A DNA stretch of 64,000 nucleotides from Ischnura elegans (lineage: Eukaryota; Arthropoda; Insecta; Odonata; Coenagrionidae). The DNA is taken from the NCBI RefSeq assembly GCF_921293095.1, contig NC_060248.1:129592972-129656971 (forward strand), written 5' to 3'. A model generated the notes under the pieces. That model was not told the origin of the DNA, did not search any database, and saw only the letters and a program-made list of their open reading frames with translations. Positions 36,201 to 46,003 of the stretch are shown here, in pieces. The number at the start of each line of letters is the position of its first letter. Within the stretch, counting starts at the first letter, position 1. The position numbers and the translations under genes are program-made.

Positions 36201-39200
36201 ATAAAAAATATTCGCATTTGTATCTAACGATATAGTGGACAAAGTCATTATTCGTAAAGTGAGCGGGTGTTAAAAACCTTAATAGAACGAAGCTGGGTGT
36301 GTGGAGAATGAGCAGGAAGAGAAAAGAATAGGACGGAAAGGGCTCATGAACAGAATAAAGGGTAATAGACCATGTGCGAAACTGAAGGGATTGGTGTGGC
36401 GACCGAGATATTTCTATCCGATAAACTTAAAAAAGCACAAATCCAAAGGAAAGGCGATGATGTTTTGCATCACTAATTTCCTAACCTCAATAGCAAACTA
36501 GCTATTCAATTCATAAGCGGAGACTTCAGTGCGGGAACAGGCGAGGGTGGTTAGTGAAACTTACGTGTCATTTTCCATGTGCTCCCATGTTAACCGTTAG
36601 ATTACCCGGTTTAATGCTAAAACTAAAGAAAGAGCATATGTGCAATTTCCAAAATTTATGGATTATTAAATGTCTTCACTGCGCAGAATATTCATGAATT
36701 TTGTATTAACATAACGGTCTTAAGCTCTGCACACAAAAATTAAAGTGCTCCAATCTGAGTCTCCGTTAGAATTTGATTTTACCATTTCATGACTTGATTT
36801 ATGTCGCAGTAATATTTGATTTGATTATAAGGGATCAAGGTAGGGTTTATTATTTTCAAAGAATAACATGTTTCTAGAAGAGGAATAAATTATGTCGTCT
36901 TAAAGAACAGCAAATTCTGTGAAACATCCCTTAGCGAAAAAACTGTGGAAATTTCAACAGTTAATTGGAACCATTGTTGAATTCAACATTAACTGTTGAA
37001 TTCGACAGTAAATTGGGACCACTGTTAAAACTAACAGTAACTGTTAAAACTAAAAGTAACTGTTAAAACTAACAGTAGCTTTTAAAACTAACAATAACTG
37101 TAAACTCTGACAGTAACTAATAAATCCAAAAGTTATTGATGAATTCAGAAGTTACTGTTGGATTTAAGTTTTCAACTGGATTGAACAGTGGTCCCAATTA
37201 AGTGCTGAATTTCAACAGCTTTTTCGCTAAGGGATGGTGAATGGAAAATTCCTAATGGCATTATTTTTATGGAGAGAGGAATCGTTAGAGATTTAACAAA
37301 TTCTTAAGAGTTAATTCAGAAAATGATCCACGCTAAAAAAATACAAATTTTGAAAGTATTCCTATTATCTTGCCCGTATTAAAAAAAACACAGTTATCTT
37401 ATTTGCGATTGGATCCAAGTTTCTATCCTTCGCTGCAGACGTTGTCCTTGAAAGGCTAGATCGGTCCAATGACCCCAGGAAGAACTTGTCAGGCGAGAGA
37501 AATAAAAATGGCTCCCGGTAGAGCCACAGAGGTCGAAGGTTAGGACCAGGGAAACTTCGTTTAGTAGTGATCTCACTTTAAAAACACGAGGCGAGGTCAC
37601 CGCGGTTGCTTTCAAGCTGAATACTTGCCTCCGAGCAGCAACCAGGAAAATGTATCTAAAAGAGAATGAATCAGAGAGATGGCAAGCAAAGCAGCCAGAG
37701 AACGTTGAATGCTATAGGAAAATGGCGAGAGAAATAGTTGACATGGTCAGGGTCATACGGGGTCAAATAGAATGAAAGCGGGTCTAAAGTATAGCGATGT
37801 TTGCATGGTATTTGGTAGCAGTGTGTAATGTTCAATTTTACTCTATAAATAAATCAATTAAATACAATTGTCCAGGGTAATTAGGTACTAACGGAAAAAA
37901 TCGGGAGAGACAACACGTACCATTACTTCACCAATCAAATTACACACAAATTGCAAACACAATTGATAATTTTTAAGGACGAAAAATCGTGAGCGATGAC
38001 GCCTACGACTGAGCGCCACTATTATTTTTATTATAATATCCCCTTTTAGTCTAATTTTACGTTGTCAACCAGAATTGTTATCCATTATTATTTTACTCCA
38101 ATTGTTTTTCTCCCGTCGTCACTGTTATTTGTAATCTTATAATTGTAATATCTACGCTGAGACACCAAGTGTTATGAAGGTGAACTATCTTCCTCTTTGT
38201 ATGTTTTTTGTTTTACTTGTTTTTCCGGTTTGTCGTTGTTCATCCGTGATCGCGAATAGACGTGTGAAATTAACATCCGTCTTATTTATTTCCAATCCTG
38301 ATCCGTTCCTACAGTCACGGAGAATTGTTAAGAATTGTTACTAATTGTTAACAATTCTCCGTGACCAGGTTCTTCTTTGATTCTCTCCTCCACTTAAGTT
38401 ATTTTACATTTACTTAATATAAATTATTGGGTAGAGGGTGCTTCGCAGATTACAGAGAAGTATGGATCCTTGATTTTCGCGAATCAAAACGTTCGTGGAT
38501 CCGTATTTTTTTCACAATTAGAATATCCGTGATGCTTTATACGATTGTGATTGGTTTAAGGACTTCGATAGCATACTCAAAATCTGAAAGCAAGATAGGT
38601 GTGGGAGCGTGGTACTCCAGTGGGTAGAGGGCTTGGTTGCTGAATGGAGGGGTTCCGTGTCCATATCCCGAATGAAGCCCACGGACACACCACCACCAAG
38701 CAGAATCATCGGAATATGAGGTGGCCCAAAGAAAGGAACTGGCCCCGCTACCCTGAACGTGTGAAATTTACACATCTGTGGCTTAGTTTTGTGTGAGTTC
38801 TACCCTCACCTATGCAACCCAACACTCGGATGTAAATCACCGAAAGTTAGGATTATATATCAAGGATTTGTAGGATTTCTGTCGAACGCTCATTCTTCTG
38901 TCTCATCTCGATAAAATGTAATTGATCCTTCATAATTTTGGCCCTACACTTCAGTTTATCTAAATTTCACGTACAACTGTGGCTAGATATTTGCATATGC
39001 GTAGGTGGATCCAAGGTTAGTGGGTTGATCATGGCATGATTCCCAACTCCGTCTGCTATTTAATACATTAAAATACATGTCAATTACAGCGAAAGAAATC
39101 GATTTCGATGATACCAACTTTGCCAAATAATTAATAAGCAAATTTTATTGAAATATGTATCCGATAACCTTTAAGTACTTAAACTGAGATTGCAAATTAG

Positions 39201-40391
39201 GTCACCAGGGAACCGTTACTATGTACACAAGACCTGTTGTTCTTTTAGTCGATTGCTATTTGTTTTGCTGTTGTTTTTTTCCTCGCGTGGAGTATCGTTA
39301 TTTTCTTTTAATATTTTGTCACTATTTTACGGACAGCTCTCCTCAAAATAAGCCATGCAAATATCACGAATTATTAGACGCGGTTAGCGTTATAGTTTTT
39401 ATTTCGCTCAATTTCTCGGGGATGAGATCGGTTGCCGCATTCATTTCACTCACAGCCCTCCGACAGCTAGCAGTATGAGACGTTGAACCGCGGTTTCCTT
39501 GTCTGCTTTCGTTAACAACGCTAGGCTTAGATTACTTGAGCAATTGAGAATGGACATCTTTAAGAGCGATACGGAGAACATAATATTAGAGCTACACTAT
39601 ATGTCCAGGTCCGATAGAAGCGATAAATTAAGAGAGATGTTTTGCCGGACGGATAGATATGGGAATTCGTTTTTCCCCCGAACCATTAAGGACTTTTAAA
39701 AACTCTAGTCCCAACTTCCTTAGGGCACTTCATTTTTATTAGCTGTAAAGGGCTGGTGTCCTAACACCCCCTGCCACGCGCCTTTTAGGCGGCTTGCGGG
39801 GTATTATGTAGATGTAGATCAGGCGAATGCACATCTTAAATTTCCATCTTTGTCCCGATTCCTTCTCCTCACGGTGCAAACGACCCAAGCTGTCGTTCAT
39901 CTCCTCCAAATAATCTATTTGGACACTCAAACTAGTGTGGCTTTCTTGGGGGACAATTTATCTGTCTAGTAAAGCAGGTGATGACGTGATACTTTTGTGT
40001 AACCATCATGATTAAGCCTTCATTAGCAGTGGCGGTGCCGGAATACGGTTGCCTTTAGGTTTCTAAGTTCCTCCGAAAATCCATTTGCAATTTCACATTA
40101 GAACTTACGGCTAATATAGAACTTGACAGTGGCCATGAAAATATGACACGATGACAAATAAGTACGTTGTACAAGTTCCTAGTGCTTGAAATAAATGGTA
40201 ATTCCGAGTTAACGAGCGTATTGACTGTACGATGCTATTCTAAAATGTTGCCGAAAATGTGCGGCTGTAATAAATGTGCTAATACAAGTTTTCTCGACTT
40301 TTTATTTTGAAGGGCACATCACTGCGAGGAATACAACGCAAAGTCGACAGCTAAGAAGGTGTGGCAGCTCGTCGACAACCCGTCGTACTAG
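26880..40391 (+). CDS. Secreted group III (bee-venom-type) phospholipase A2, 4 exons, complete
   Basis: Calcium-dependent secreted enzyme that cleaves the sn-2 fatty acyl ester of glycerophospholipids. Exons 26880-27261, 30472-30631, 32574-32723 and 40313-40391 join in phases 1, 2 and 2 and total 771 nt, giving 256 residues. Seen: signal peptide at residues 1-19 (Leu/Val/Ala-rich core after MTRCR), a 105-residue prosegment, then the domain from about residue 125: Ca-loop WCGVG (131-135), catalytic His157-Asp158 in CCRDHDSC, the AGESKHG stretch, and a C-terminal KVWQLVDNPSY. All ten cysteines expected of bee venom phospholipase A2 are present in the same order. Asn142-Glu-Thr is a possible N-glycosylation site. 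I chose Met at 26880 because the signal peptide follows directly and A lies at -3; an in-frame Met lies 21 codons upstream (26817). The three introns (3.2, 1.9 and 7.6 kb) are full of repeats. It may be a digestive, immune or venom-type paralogue; the sequence does not say which. Confidence 0.93.
27262..30471 (+). other. Phospholipase A2 intron 1 (3.2 kb)
   Basis: GT...AG intron. Contains a GC-rich stretch at 28350-28530 that resembles the 3' end of an unidentified retroelement and repeat B copy 1 (28561-28738). Elsewhere it is AT-rich with no recognisable feature. Confidence 0.7.
28561..28738. repeat. Repeat B, copy 1 (uninterrupted)
   Basis: Shares TACTTGTTCA, ATCTCGTGGCA, TTTGACATTTCAATC, CGGCCGGATGT and GTTCAGCTGT.GGCAG in order with 31452-32030. 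Confidence 0.85.
30472..30631 (+). CDS. Phospholipase A2 exon 2: Ca-loop and catalytic His-Asp
   Basis: Preceded by a CAG acceptor (30469-30471) and followed by donor GTAAGT (30632). It enters in phase 1 and leaves in phase 2. Encodes WCGVGDRA, the DACCRDHDSCPD active-site block and GAGESKHG, all hallmark group III phospholipase A2 motifs. Confidence 0.94.
31105..31200 (+). mobile_element. tRNA-like SINE head
   Basis: GTAGTTAAACTGGCTAAAGC...GGTTCGAATACTGG; no intact cloverleaf, hence a SINE rather than a tRNA gene. Confidence 0.6.
31452..32030. repeat. Repeat B, copy 2, split by the twin SINE
   Basis: Left part 31452-31562 and right part 31942-32030 together match copy 1; the break falls within CGGCCGGATGT, which is duplicated. 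Confidence 0.85.
31563..31941. mobile_element. Twin SINE in inverted orientation, inserted as one unit
   Basis: A 379-bp insertion flanked by the perfect 12-bp direct repeat ACGGCCGGATGT (31551-31562, 31942-31953). It contains two tRNA-derived SINE heads facing opposite ways. Arms 31617-31712 and 31848-31943 are exact inverse complements over 96 bp. Each arm has a Pol III B-box-like GGTTCGAATCC. The paralogous repeat at 28561-28738 has only one copy of the target (GCGGCCGGATGT), i.e. an empty site. Confidence 0.9.
32574..32723 (+). CDS. Phospholipase A2 exon 3: cysteine-rich C-terminal half
   Basis: Preceded by a pyrimidine tract and CAG (32571-32573), followed by donor GTAAGT (32724). Enters and leaves in phase 2. 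Encodes LCKCDRAFYRCLKDS, a hydrophobic GFMFFNILKLKC segment and YPLTCKK, corresponding to the C.CD..FY.CLK and KC...P..C blocks of the family. Confidence 0.93.
33178..33439. mobile_element. Poly-G hAT-like MITE in phospholipase intron 3
   Basis: Ends CGGTGACGTAACTATG and CATAGTTACGCCACTG; a CCCCCCTCCCCC block inside. Target duplication is degraded (5 of 8). Confidence 0.65.
33590..33822 (+). repeat. Tandem duplication, unit about 116 bp
   Basis: Two copies of a unit containing AAGGGAAAGTGTTGAA, TTATAAATAAGCAA and GGGTTGTCAAGGGTAA. An inverted third copy lies at 40775-40895. Confidence 0.85.
34105..34192 (-). mobile_element. tRNA-like SINE head
   Basis: The - strand reads GTCCTGGTGGAGCAACTAGT...GGGTTCGAGTCCCAG with a short internal duplication (CTAGTGGAGCAAC). 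Not a functional tRNA. Confidence 0.6.
35378..35941. mobile_element. 564-bp MITE in phospholipase intron 3
   Basis: Ends GGTGTTTCGGGAGGGATCTG and inverse ...AGATTACTCCTGAAACACC, about 27 bp. A second inner inverted pair (CAGTTGCCATGAAAACGG at about 35523 and its inverse at about 35790) makes it foldback-like. Confidence 0.78.
36925..37236. mobile_element. 312-bp MITE with internal tandem repeats
   Basis: Ends CATCCCTTAGCGAAAAA and TTTTTCGCTAAGGGATG, with imperfect inverse matching for about 60 bp. The middle (37025-37095) has about four copies of a CTGTTAAAACTAACAGTAA unit. Confidence 0.85.
37910..38150 (+). repeat. Dispersed repeat, copy 2
   Basis: See the copy at 18370-18590; same order of blocks, about 80% alike by eye. 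Confidence 0.7.
38314..38365. repeat. Perfect 18-bp hairpin
   Basis: GTCACGGAGAATTGTTAA ... TTAACAATTCTCCGTGAC with a 16-nt loop. Confidence 0.85.
39505..39819 (+). mobile_element. LINE 3' end, same superfamily
   Basis: RLRLLEQLRMDIFKSDTENI, YGNSFFPRTIKDF then a stop and a short 3' UTR ending GCGGGGTATTATGTAGATGTAGA. Only the last 65 codons remain. Confidence 0.78.
40313..40391 (+). CDS. Phospholipase A2 exon 4: C-terminus
   Basis: The AG acceptor at 40311-40312 is in the required phase 2. Encodes S-AHHCEEYNAKSTAKK followed by VWQLVDNPSY and TAG (40389-40391). The single Cys supplies the tenth conserved cysteine, and the WQ...NP.Y ending resembles C-termini of arthropod group III enzymes. 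Too short to stand out as an ORF; recognised from phase, cysteine and terminal motif. Confidence 0.85.
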
Positions 40392-40614
40392 CAATGGCGA
40401 CGCTAAACATGGTGGCCTCTTGGATCTCTGGCAGTTACGACGAAGTGAAAGAAAATTGGCTGTGACGCTCCCCTTAATCTCCTGCCGGAGTGGCCGAATA
40501 GATGCAGACATGTCTACGGCGTACCTAATTAGAATGATGAGCAGTTTCAGAAGTTTTTAAACGCATGATTTATTTAAGTTTTTTGTTATGTTACTGTTGT
40601 TGTTATTTAAATAT

Positions 40615-40620
40615 AATAAA
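40615..40620 (+). terminator. Candidate polyadenylation signal of the phospholipase A2 gene
   Basis: AATAAA about 224 nt after the stop codon on the same strand. Another AATAAA-like signal could be used. Confidence 0.4.
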
Positions 40621-40774
40621 TGTGGTTTTGATTCTCATTTTCGCCTTTCATTGTGTTGGTTATCTTTATTAGAGTGCATTTATACGTATTTTAGGTTTCA
40701 ATGTAACTCAATTATTCTTCTTAATTATAAACGATGCTGTTGTCTCTTTTTACTTATTTATTCATCTTCCCTGC

Positions 40775-40895
40775 GGTAACTAGTCACAACAACTTTTTCT
40801 TACCCTTGACAACCCTTTACTTATTTATAAACTTCAACACGTAATGTTGTTGATTTAAATTAAAATTTCGTTAAAATAATTACTATTAACTTCAA
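40775..40895 (-). repeat. Inverted copy of the 33.6-kb tandem unit
   Basis: TTACCCTTGACAACCCTTTA..., TTATAAACTTCAACAC; matches 33590-33706 in reverse. It lies just after the phospholipase gene. Confidence 0.8.
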
Positions 40896-42015
40896 CAGGT
40901 TTGTCTCATTTACTGTAAGATTCGTGATGAGATTTTTACGGCATTAAGAATAGCGTGGAGCGGAAACGTGTATCCTAAAAGGTCAGGTGGCTGAGAATAT
41001 GTGCTCCAAGTTTAGAGATATTGTTGTGGAAGATAACATGGGGGCTTGTTTGGATGAGAAAGAGTACGCGCTTGTAAGTCCTTGGCGTGGTAGCCGAAGA
41101 GAGGATGCATTAGAAATGCAGATGGAGGATTCAAAGAAATCAAGAGGAAAATTTCGAACGGAATTGGATGTTTCTTACATCAGTTTTATATCACTAACTG
41201 CTAAATATGTTTTTCGGTAATTTTTCAAAAACATTTTGCGGGTGTTTAACCGAAATAAGGGCCAATTCCACGCTCTTCAGAATTCTTAATTTGTTCAAAG
41301 AACCCTTCCCCACCAGCAAAATGTCATTAAATGGCATTGTTCGAAGAAGGCAGATATTTCGCCTTCTATATAAACTTACCTGAAACCTATTTACATGTTT
41401 GTAACGAAACTCACCTTCCACTTCTTATTTTGCGTTACCCTGGGTTACAGAAATACACTTAATTAAGAAATAACATGCACCAAAATCACTTTTTACAAAT
41501 TATATTCAAAATGTCGTTAAGAAGACTAATTGGGCCCAATTTACAATCTGATATTATACAAATATATTGCGTAATTTCCCTTTCTGTTCCAATGTGCACA
41601 ATCAAAATTGTCTATAAATACAACTGATCTCCCGCCACGGAAATCTTTGGTAAAAGGCGAAAGATTTATACGAACTGACTTGAGTTCTGCCGTATCTCTT
41701 CCTCCGCGATCTTTCTCTCTCGTAGGCGCCTCCTTTTTATTTGCGTCCTTTTCTTCTTTCTGCCGATCTTTTTAGAACACGTCTCTCTTTTCGTTCTCTC
41801 AATACACCACTATGTTAGCTTTTCTCCCGATCCTTTTTAGAACACGTCTATCTCTTAGCTCTCTCCGTACACGACTCTGTTAGTTTTTCTTTCCGCGTCC
41901 CTCACTACCATTATTGCCTCCTCACTACGATTGTTAATTTTAATTTATTTATTTAAATAAATATCATGGCGGTTTGTTTAAAATGTTCCTGCTTCATTTT
42001 CATTCAAATGCAAAC
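40896..42015. other. No recognised feature
   Basis: Spacer after the phospholipase gene. A TTTTTAGAACACGTCT segment occurs twice near 41770 and 41846. Confidence 0.5.
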
Positions 42016-42023
42016 CTAGGATG

Positions 42024-42538
42024 CAAGTGCGGACCCAGGAATTTTTTTCTGGGTGGCGCAACAGTCTGACTGGCAAACGGTCTTCTTATATCTGAGATTA
42101 AAAGCAACAAAAAATTATTATTGTACGAAATATTCTCTTTATTTTAATATGAAATTTAATAATATTAAATTAAATTATTGAGTCTCAGTAATACAATAAA
42201 CAAAACGAACGTAATATTAACCCTATTAAAAAGCTCGTCCATTTGAAAATGAAAAGGAGACTTCGTTGATTTCCACTAATTAATTTTGTCCGTACGACAT
42301 GTTGCGAACCATAGAGGTCATTATCAATGATCAACTTTATAATGACCTCTATGGTTCGAAACATGTCGTACGGACGAAATAAATCAGTGGAAATCAACGA
42401 AGTCTCCTTTTCGTTTCCGAGTATTAACTTCCACATAGTTGAGCCTAATACAATTGAGCTAATCTCGTCAATTTTTTAAGCGCCTTAGGGGGTGGGGGCA
42501 CGTGCCCCCCTTCCCTCCCCCCCCTAAGGCCGCCTATG
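42024..42538. mobile_element. hAT-like element with a large internal palindrome
   Basis: 515 bp flanked by a perfect 8-bp duplication CTAGGATG (42016-42023, 42539-42546). Imperfect inverted ends CAAGTGCGGACCCAGG and CCTAAGGCCGCCTATG. The palindrome 42251-42412 lies inside. Confidence 0.85.
42251..42412. repeat. Palindrome with arms of about 72 bp
   Basis: GAAAAGGAGACTTCGTTGAT... pairs with ...ATCAACGAAGTCTCCTTTTC, few mismatches, loop of about 15 nt around ATCAATGATCAAC. Confidence 0.9.
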
Positions 42539-42546
42539 CTAGGATG

Positions 42547-43602
42547 TAATACAATAGCGTCTCGAAACGCGAGTGGAAAGGAACCCTTAATTCGTAAATA
42601 GCAACCAATTCTTTGAAATTGGATTAATTTTCTATCCAAGCAAGCCAAATCTTTTGAAGTACAGAATTTTTGATCGTTAAAATATTGTGCATCCAAAATT
42701 TCAGTGATCACTCAAAAATTTTGATCGCTTGATTTCAAAATATAGGATCGCTTATGTCTGTGGCATTACTTTTGGCGTGGCACACGAAGCACATGACATA
42801 CCATAGTGTCAATATGGGTTCGTGCTCCGAAACAGGTACCTTCCACTTCACCGTGGTTTTATTCCATCCCAACACCAACCCAGAACACTGACGGCGTAGT
42901 CTAAATATAACTACGCGGTCGCTTCTTGTGGTTATCATTCGCCATATTTTTTAGCTGCTGCTTATTATTTTAATTGGAAAATATTTTTTGTTTGCATTTC
43001 TTTCCCTTTATCCAATTCGGTATTGTTCAAGCCAATAGTGCTGAGGCGAAAAATGATGGAACTCCTTCGTGATAGTGCTGACAGGAAAGGTAATGTCATG
43101 CTTTACGATTATTTATTGATGGGACCGCTATTTTCGGTACACGGTATCATCATCAGACACTTATTGTAGAGGCTATCATTTCCAAATATCGATGGCTAAG
43201 TTCTAACAATACATATATAAAAAATGGCAACTTTTTAGGAGAGCAAAAAAATATTTGTTTTTTTTTTAATTGCACACTGAAATAAAAAACAAAAAAATTC
43301 ATGAAACTGTAAAAGAAGCATTCATTTGCAAGCAAAAAGTTGCTTTTTGCTTGAATTTTATTTTTGAAACTGTTATAACTTTGTTTAAGATACCTGTCTC
43401 AAACCGGCCAAATTTTGAGAAACGCGTTGTCATAAATTAGCCATCGATTATTAAGAGTAGTGAATTCGGAAGGGGTGTTATGATGGAGTGCGAGGAACGG
43501 TTACCAACTCCCCCTCCCACCCCCATTGAGTCCCTGACTTGGGCTAACCAATCCTCCTTAACCACCCCTCCCACTCTAACATCCGTATTGTTCAATTTTA
43601 TT
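42547..43602. other. No recognised feature
   Basis: AT-rich spacer before the BEL LTR. Confidence 0.5.
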
Positions 43603-44104
43603 TGTTAGGAATGAAATGCTCTTTTATAGCTTATATTTACATGCTCCAACCAAAATCTGAAGCTGCTCTTTGGAGGCACTGCTATTTAATCTTCTGACGT
43701 GGCTATCCCGGGATAAACTTGTAAACCTTTGCAGGTCCTCATGGTGTGATTTTTAGGACTAATATTTTGCCATAGCAACACATCTACTGCTAACATGACT
43801 GAAGAAAGAAGAAAGCAACAATTCTCAGCTTAATAATTGGCTGGTGATCATAGAAATCGCATTCTGTTGTTATGATTCTGAATGTTTGGGGAGTGCGTCT
43901 CCCGCCGCATATTTGAATGTGTTGGTGCGGTTGGCCGGCGGGCCGTTCCTGGGCGCTGAGTGCGGGAGGGTGGACTTCCTTTTTTTTCTTGGCAGTCTAC
44001 AGTCCGCTCTCGAAGGGACAGCACGGAAAAGAGAGTGCGGAAAGAGGAAAGACATTGTGAACATTTCTGTATCTGTCGCGAATAAACCATTGGCCCACTG
44101 AACA
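43603..44104 (+). repeat. Putative BEL 5' LTR
   Basis: Boundaries set by the TGTTAGG start and CACTGAACA end and by the primer-binding site just after. The left end is less certain because there is no second LTR to compare. Confidence 0.55.
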
Positions 44105-44631
44105 AATGGTCCTTCGGGCCGGATACCTGTTTATTCGCGACTGTGTGATAAGTACTGCATGAGGCTACAATTGCAGAGGAACAATTGTGAATTACAGTGA
44201 GCATTACAGTGCCATTCGACCGGGGAGGTGCCTGTGAACTTCGTGCCGTCGCTCCGTCACGCCGCAGTGAGTTAACCCATACCCAAACTTTTGGATGGTG
44301 GACTGTGTACATCACCCCTCCCACTGGCTCCCTATCCTCCCTCCTCTCGCAAAAGCCTCTACTCCTCTTCCCCCGCGAATGAGCGTGCTGTACTTCCCCT
44401 CTCCTCGCTGTCTGTCTCTCCCCTCTCTTCTCCCACTGACTCCCTATCCTCCCTCCGCTCGCGAAATCAGCTGGGCGCTGCTCGCCCTGGTTTGCGAAGT
44501 TTCTTGCGGGGCTGTTACTCGTCTGTTTTGCGCACTTTTAGGCGCAAAGTACTTTAATAGTTTACTTTCCCACGTCTTCGTCTTGAGCATTACTTCAATA
44601 CCGGCTACCCGTTAGGATCCTAGTAAACATT

Positions 44632-45069
44632 ATGTCTATGACGACGAAGCAACTGATTGCGCAGCAGGAACAACGGGATCGTGCAATTACTAGGTTAGTG
44701 CCGAATTTAAAGAAGAAGGGCGCTGCAAATATCACTAAGGAAGCCATTCAGAGTAGAATCTACTCACTTAAGCAGTATTGGAACGATTATACTTCCACGC
44801 ACTTTGAGCTGGTGACGCGGGAAGATGTGTCGAAGGAGCGTTATTTAGTGGATGGACAATATGAGAAGACGGAGGAGATTTATTATGATACGTGCGCTGA
44901 ACTAAAAGCCATGCTCGCCCAGTTACCTGATGTACAGTCACTTTCAAAAGTTTTAGGACAAAGTTTGTGGCACCACTTCTGCCTCTCAAGAAAATTAAGT
45001 TTCCCTTACTCCATTTGTTTTCCTTGCTCACGCACTGCAAATATTTCGCTTCCCTGTGAAGATATATGA
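44632..45069 (+). pseudogene. BEL/Pao gag N-terminal fragment
   Basis: 145-codon ORF. MTTKQLIAQQEQRDRAI, SRIYSLKQYWNDYTSTHFEL and YYDTCAELKAML resemble the DUF1759-like start of BEL Gag (short helices around a W..F..H core). After about residue 105 it runs into unrelated sequence, so it is a truncated copy. Confidence 0.7.
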
Positions 45070-45221
45070 ACAAAGAGGGAGAAGTTACTCACTAAATTTA
45101 TCGTTTTGTTTCGATCTTTGATGGATTTAATGATTGATTTCGTGTGCATACTTTGTGTCCTTGCTCCGGTTTTCACTGCTGGTATGATATTATGTATTAC
45201 AAAAATTTCAACGTCAGAAGC

Positions 45222-45520
45222 CGTGGTGGCGTAGTGGAGTTAATGCGACGTCGTCATAGTAAAGGTTGTTGGATCGATTCCCCTGCTCGGATTTAATATT
45301 TCAACATTTTTTTTCCTTGCAACTCCTTTTGCATTTAATAATGGGTTTCAAATACTTTAAATTCGCTGTAACCGTTATATACTTTTTTTAATGGTAAATG
45401 GTAATATACAAGTTAAGAATTGGGCAAAGGTTGACGTATCATTTTTATGGATTGCTAGTACACATTTTGAACGTTAGGGATTTGCAAAAGGGGTAACCGT
45501 AACCCGACGGTAAGGGGCGC
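45222..45520 (+). mobile_element. tRNA-derived SINE (family D), copy 2
   Basis: Head GTGGTGGCGTAGTGGAGTTA...GGATCGATTCCC; body collinear with the copy at 955-1255. Confidence 0.75.
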
Positions 45521-45642
45521 ATTCAAACCCAGCGTTGGTATTAACTTAGTGATTTAAGATTGGCGATGAAGGGTCATACATAGCATTTGATTATTGCATT
45601 AATTAGTTTAGAAAGCTGTTGATTATTATGATTTTCTGCAAT

Positions 45643-45700
45643 GAGCACCATGCTTTATCACACGTCTCTTGAAACGGGTGATAAAGCACAGTGTTCATCA
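45643..45700. repeat. Hairpin with a stem of about 25 bp
   Basis: TGAGCAC..TGCTTTATCAC pairs with GTGATAAAGCA..GTGTTCA; a few mismatches, short loop. Confidence 0.75.
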
Positions 45701-46003
45701 CCACAAACCTCAGTCTAGGGATTCAAAATAGAGCTTCGAAATTAAACTTTTAAACGCACTATTTATAAATATTCCCTGGGAAAGACCCCCGGTATGGGCT
45801 TCCCCAATATTTTTTTATGAGTCGGCACCCCTGCATATATATCATTATTAAAGATGACGGAAATAAGGAATTCGCCAATATTTGAATCCTCTTTCAAGTA
45901 CTGTGTTAAGGCGAACGACAAATAACTTCACTTGCGCGTTCAGAGCACGTTAAAAAAGATAGGGAGTAGAGAAAGCTGGCATCGGCTTTCTCTTGTTCTT
46001 GAA
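45701..46003. other. No recognised feature
   Basis: Short spacer between a hairpin and a family A copy. Confidence 0.5.

Larger units (their letters stand above)
32724..40312 (+). other. Phospholipase A2 intron 3 (7.6 kb)
   Basis: Long GT...AG intron carrying an hAT-like element (33178-33439), a tandem duplication (33590-33822), a tRNA-like SINE head (34105-34192), two elements with terminal inverted repeats (35378-35941, 36925-37236), a dispersed repeat (37910-38150), a hairpin (38314-38365) and a LINE tail (39505-39819). I see no further exon; phase continuity from exon 3 to exon 4 does not require one. Confidence 0.65.
43603..45069 (+). mobile_element. BEL/Pao LTR retrotransposon, 5' LTR plus gag start, truncated
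   Basis: Putative 502-bp 5' LTR (43603-44104) with TGTT...AACA ends, followed two bases later by TGGTCCTTCGGGCCGG (44107), the primer-binding-site type typical of BEL elements, a 500-nt leader and a gag-like ORF. Nothing of protease, reverse transcriptase or the 3' LTR follows; the sequence changes character after about 45070. Confidence 0.72.

Noticed and set aside
37025-37095. Short regularly spaced repeats resembling a CRISPR array
   Set aside because: Units are adjacent without unique spacers, partly palindromic, and lie inside a MITE of a eukaryotic genome.
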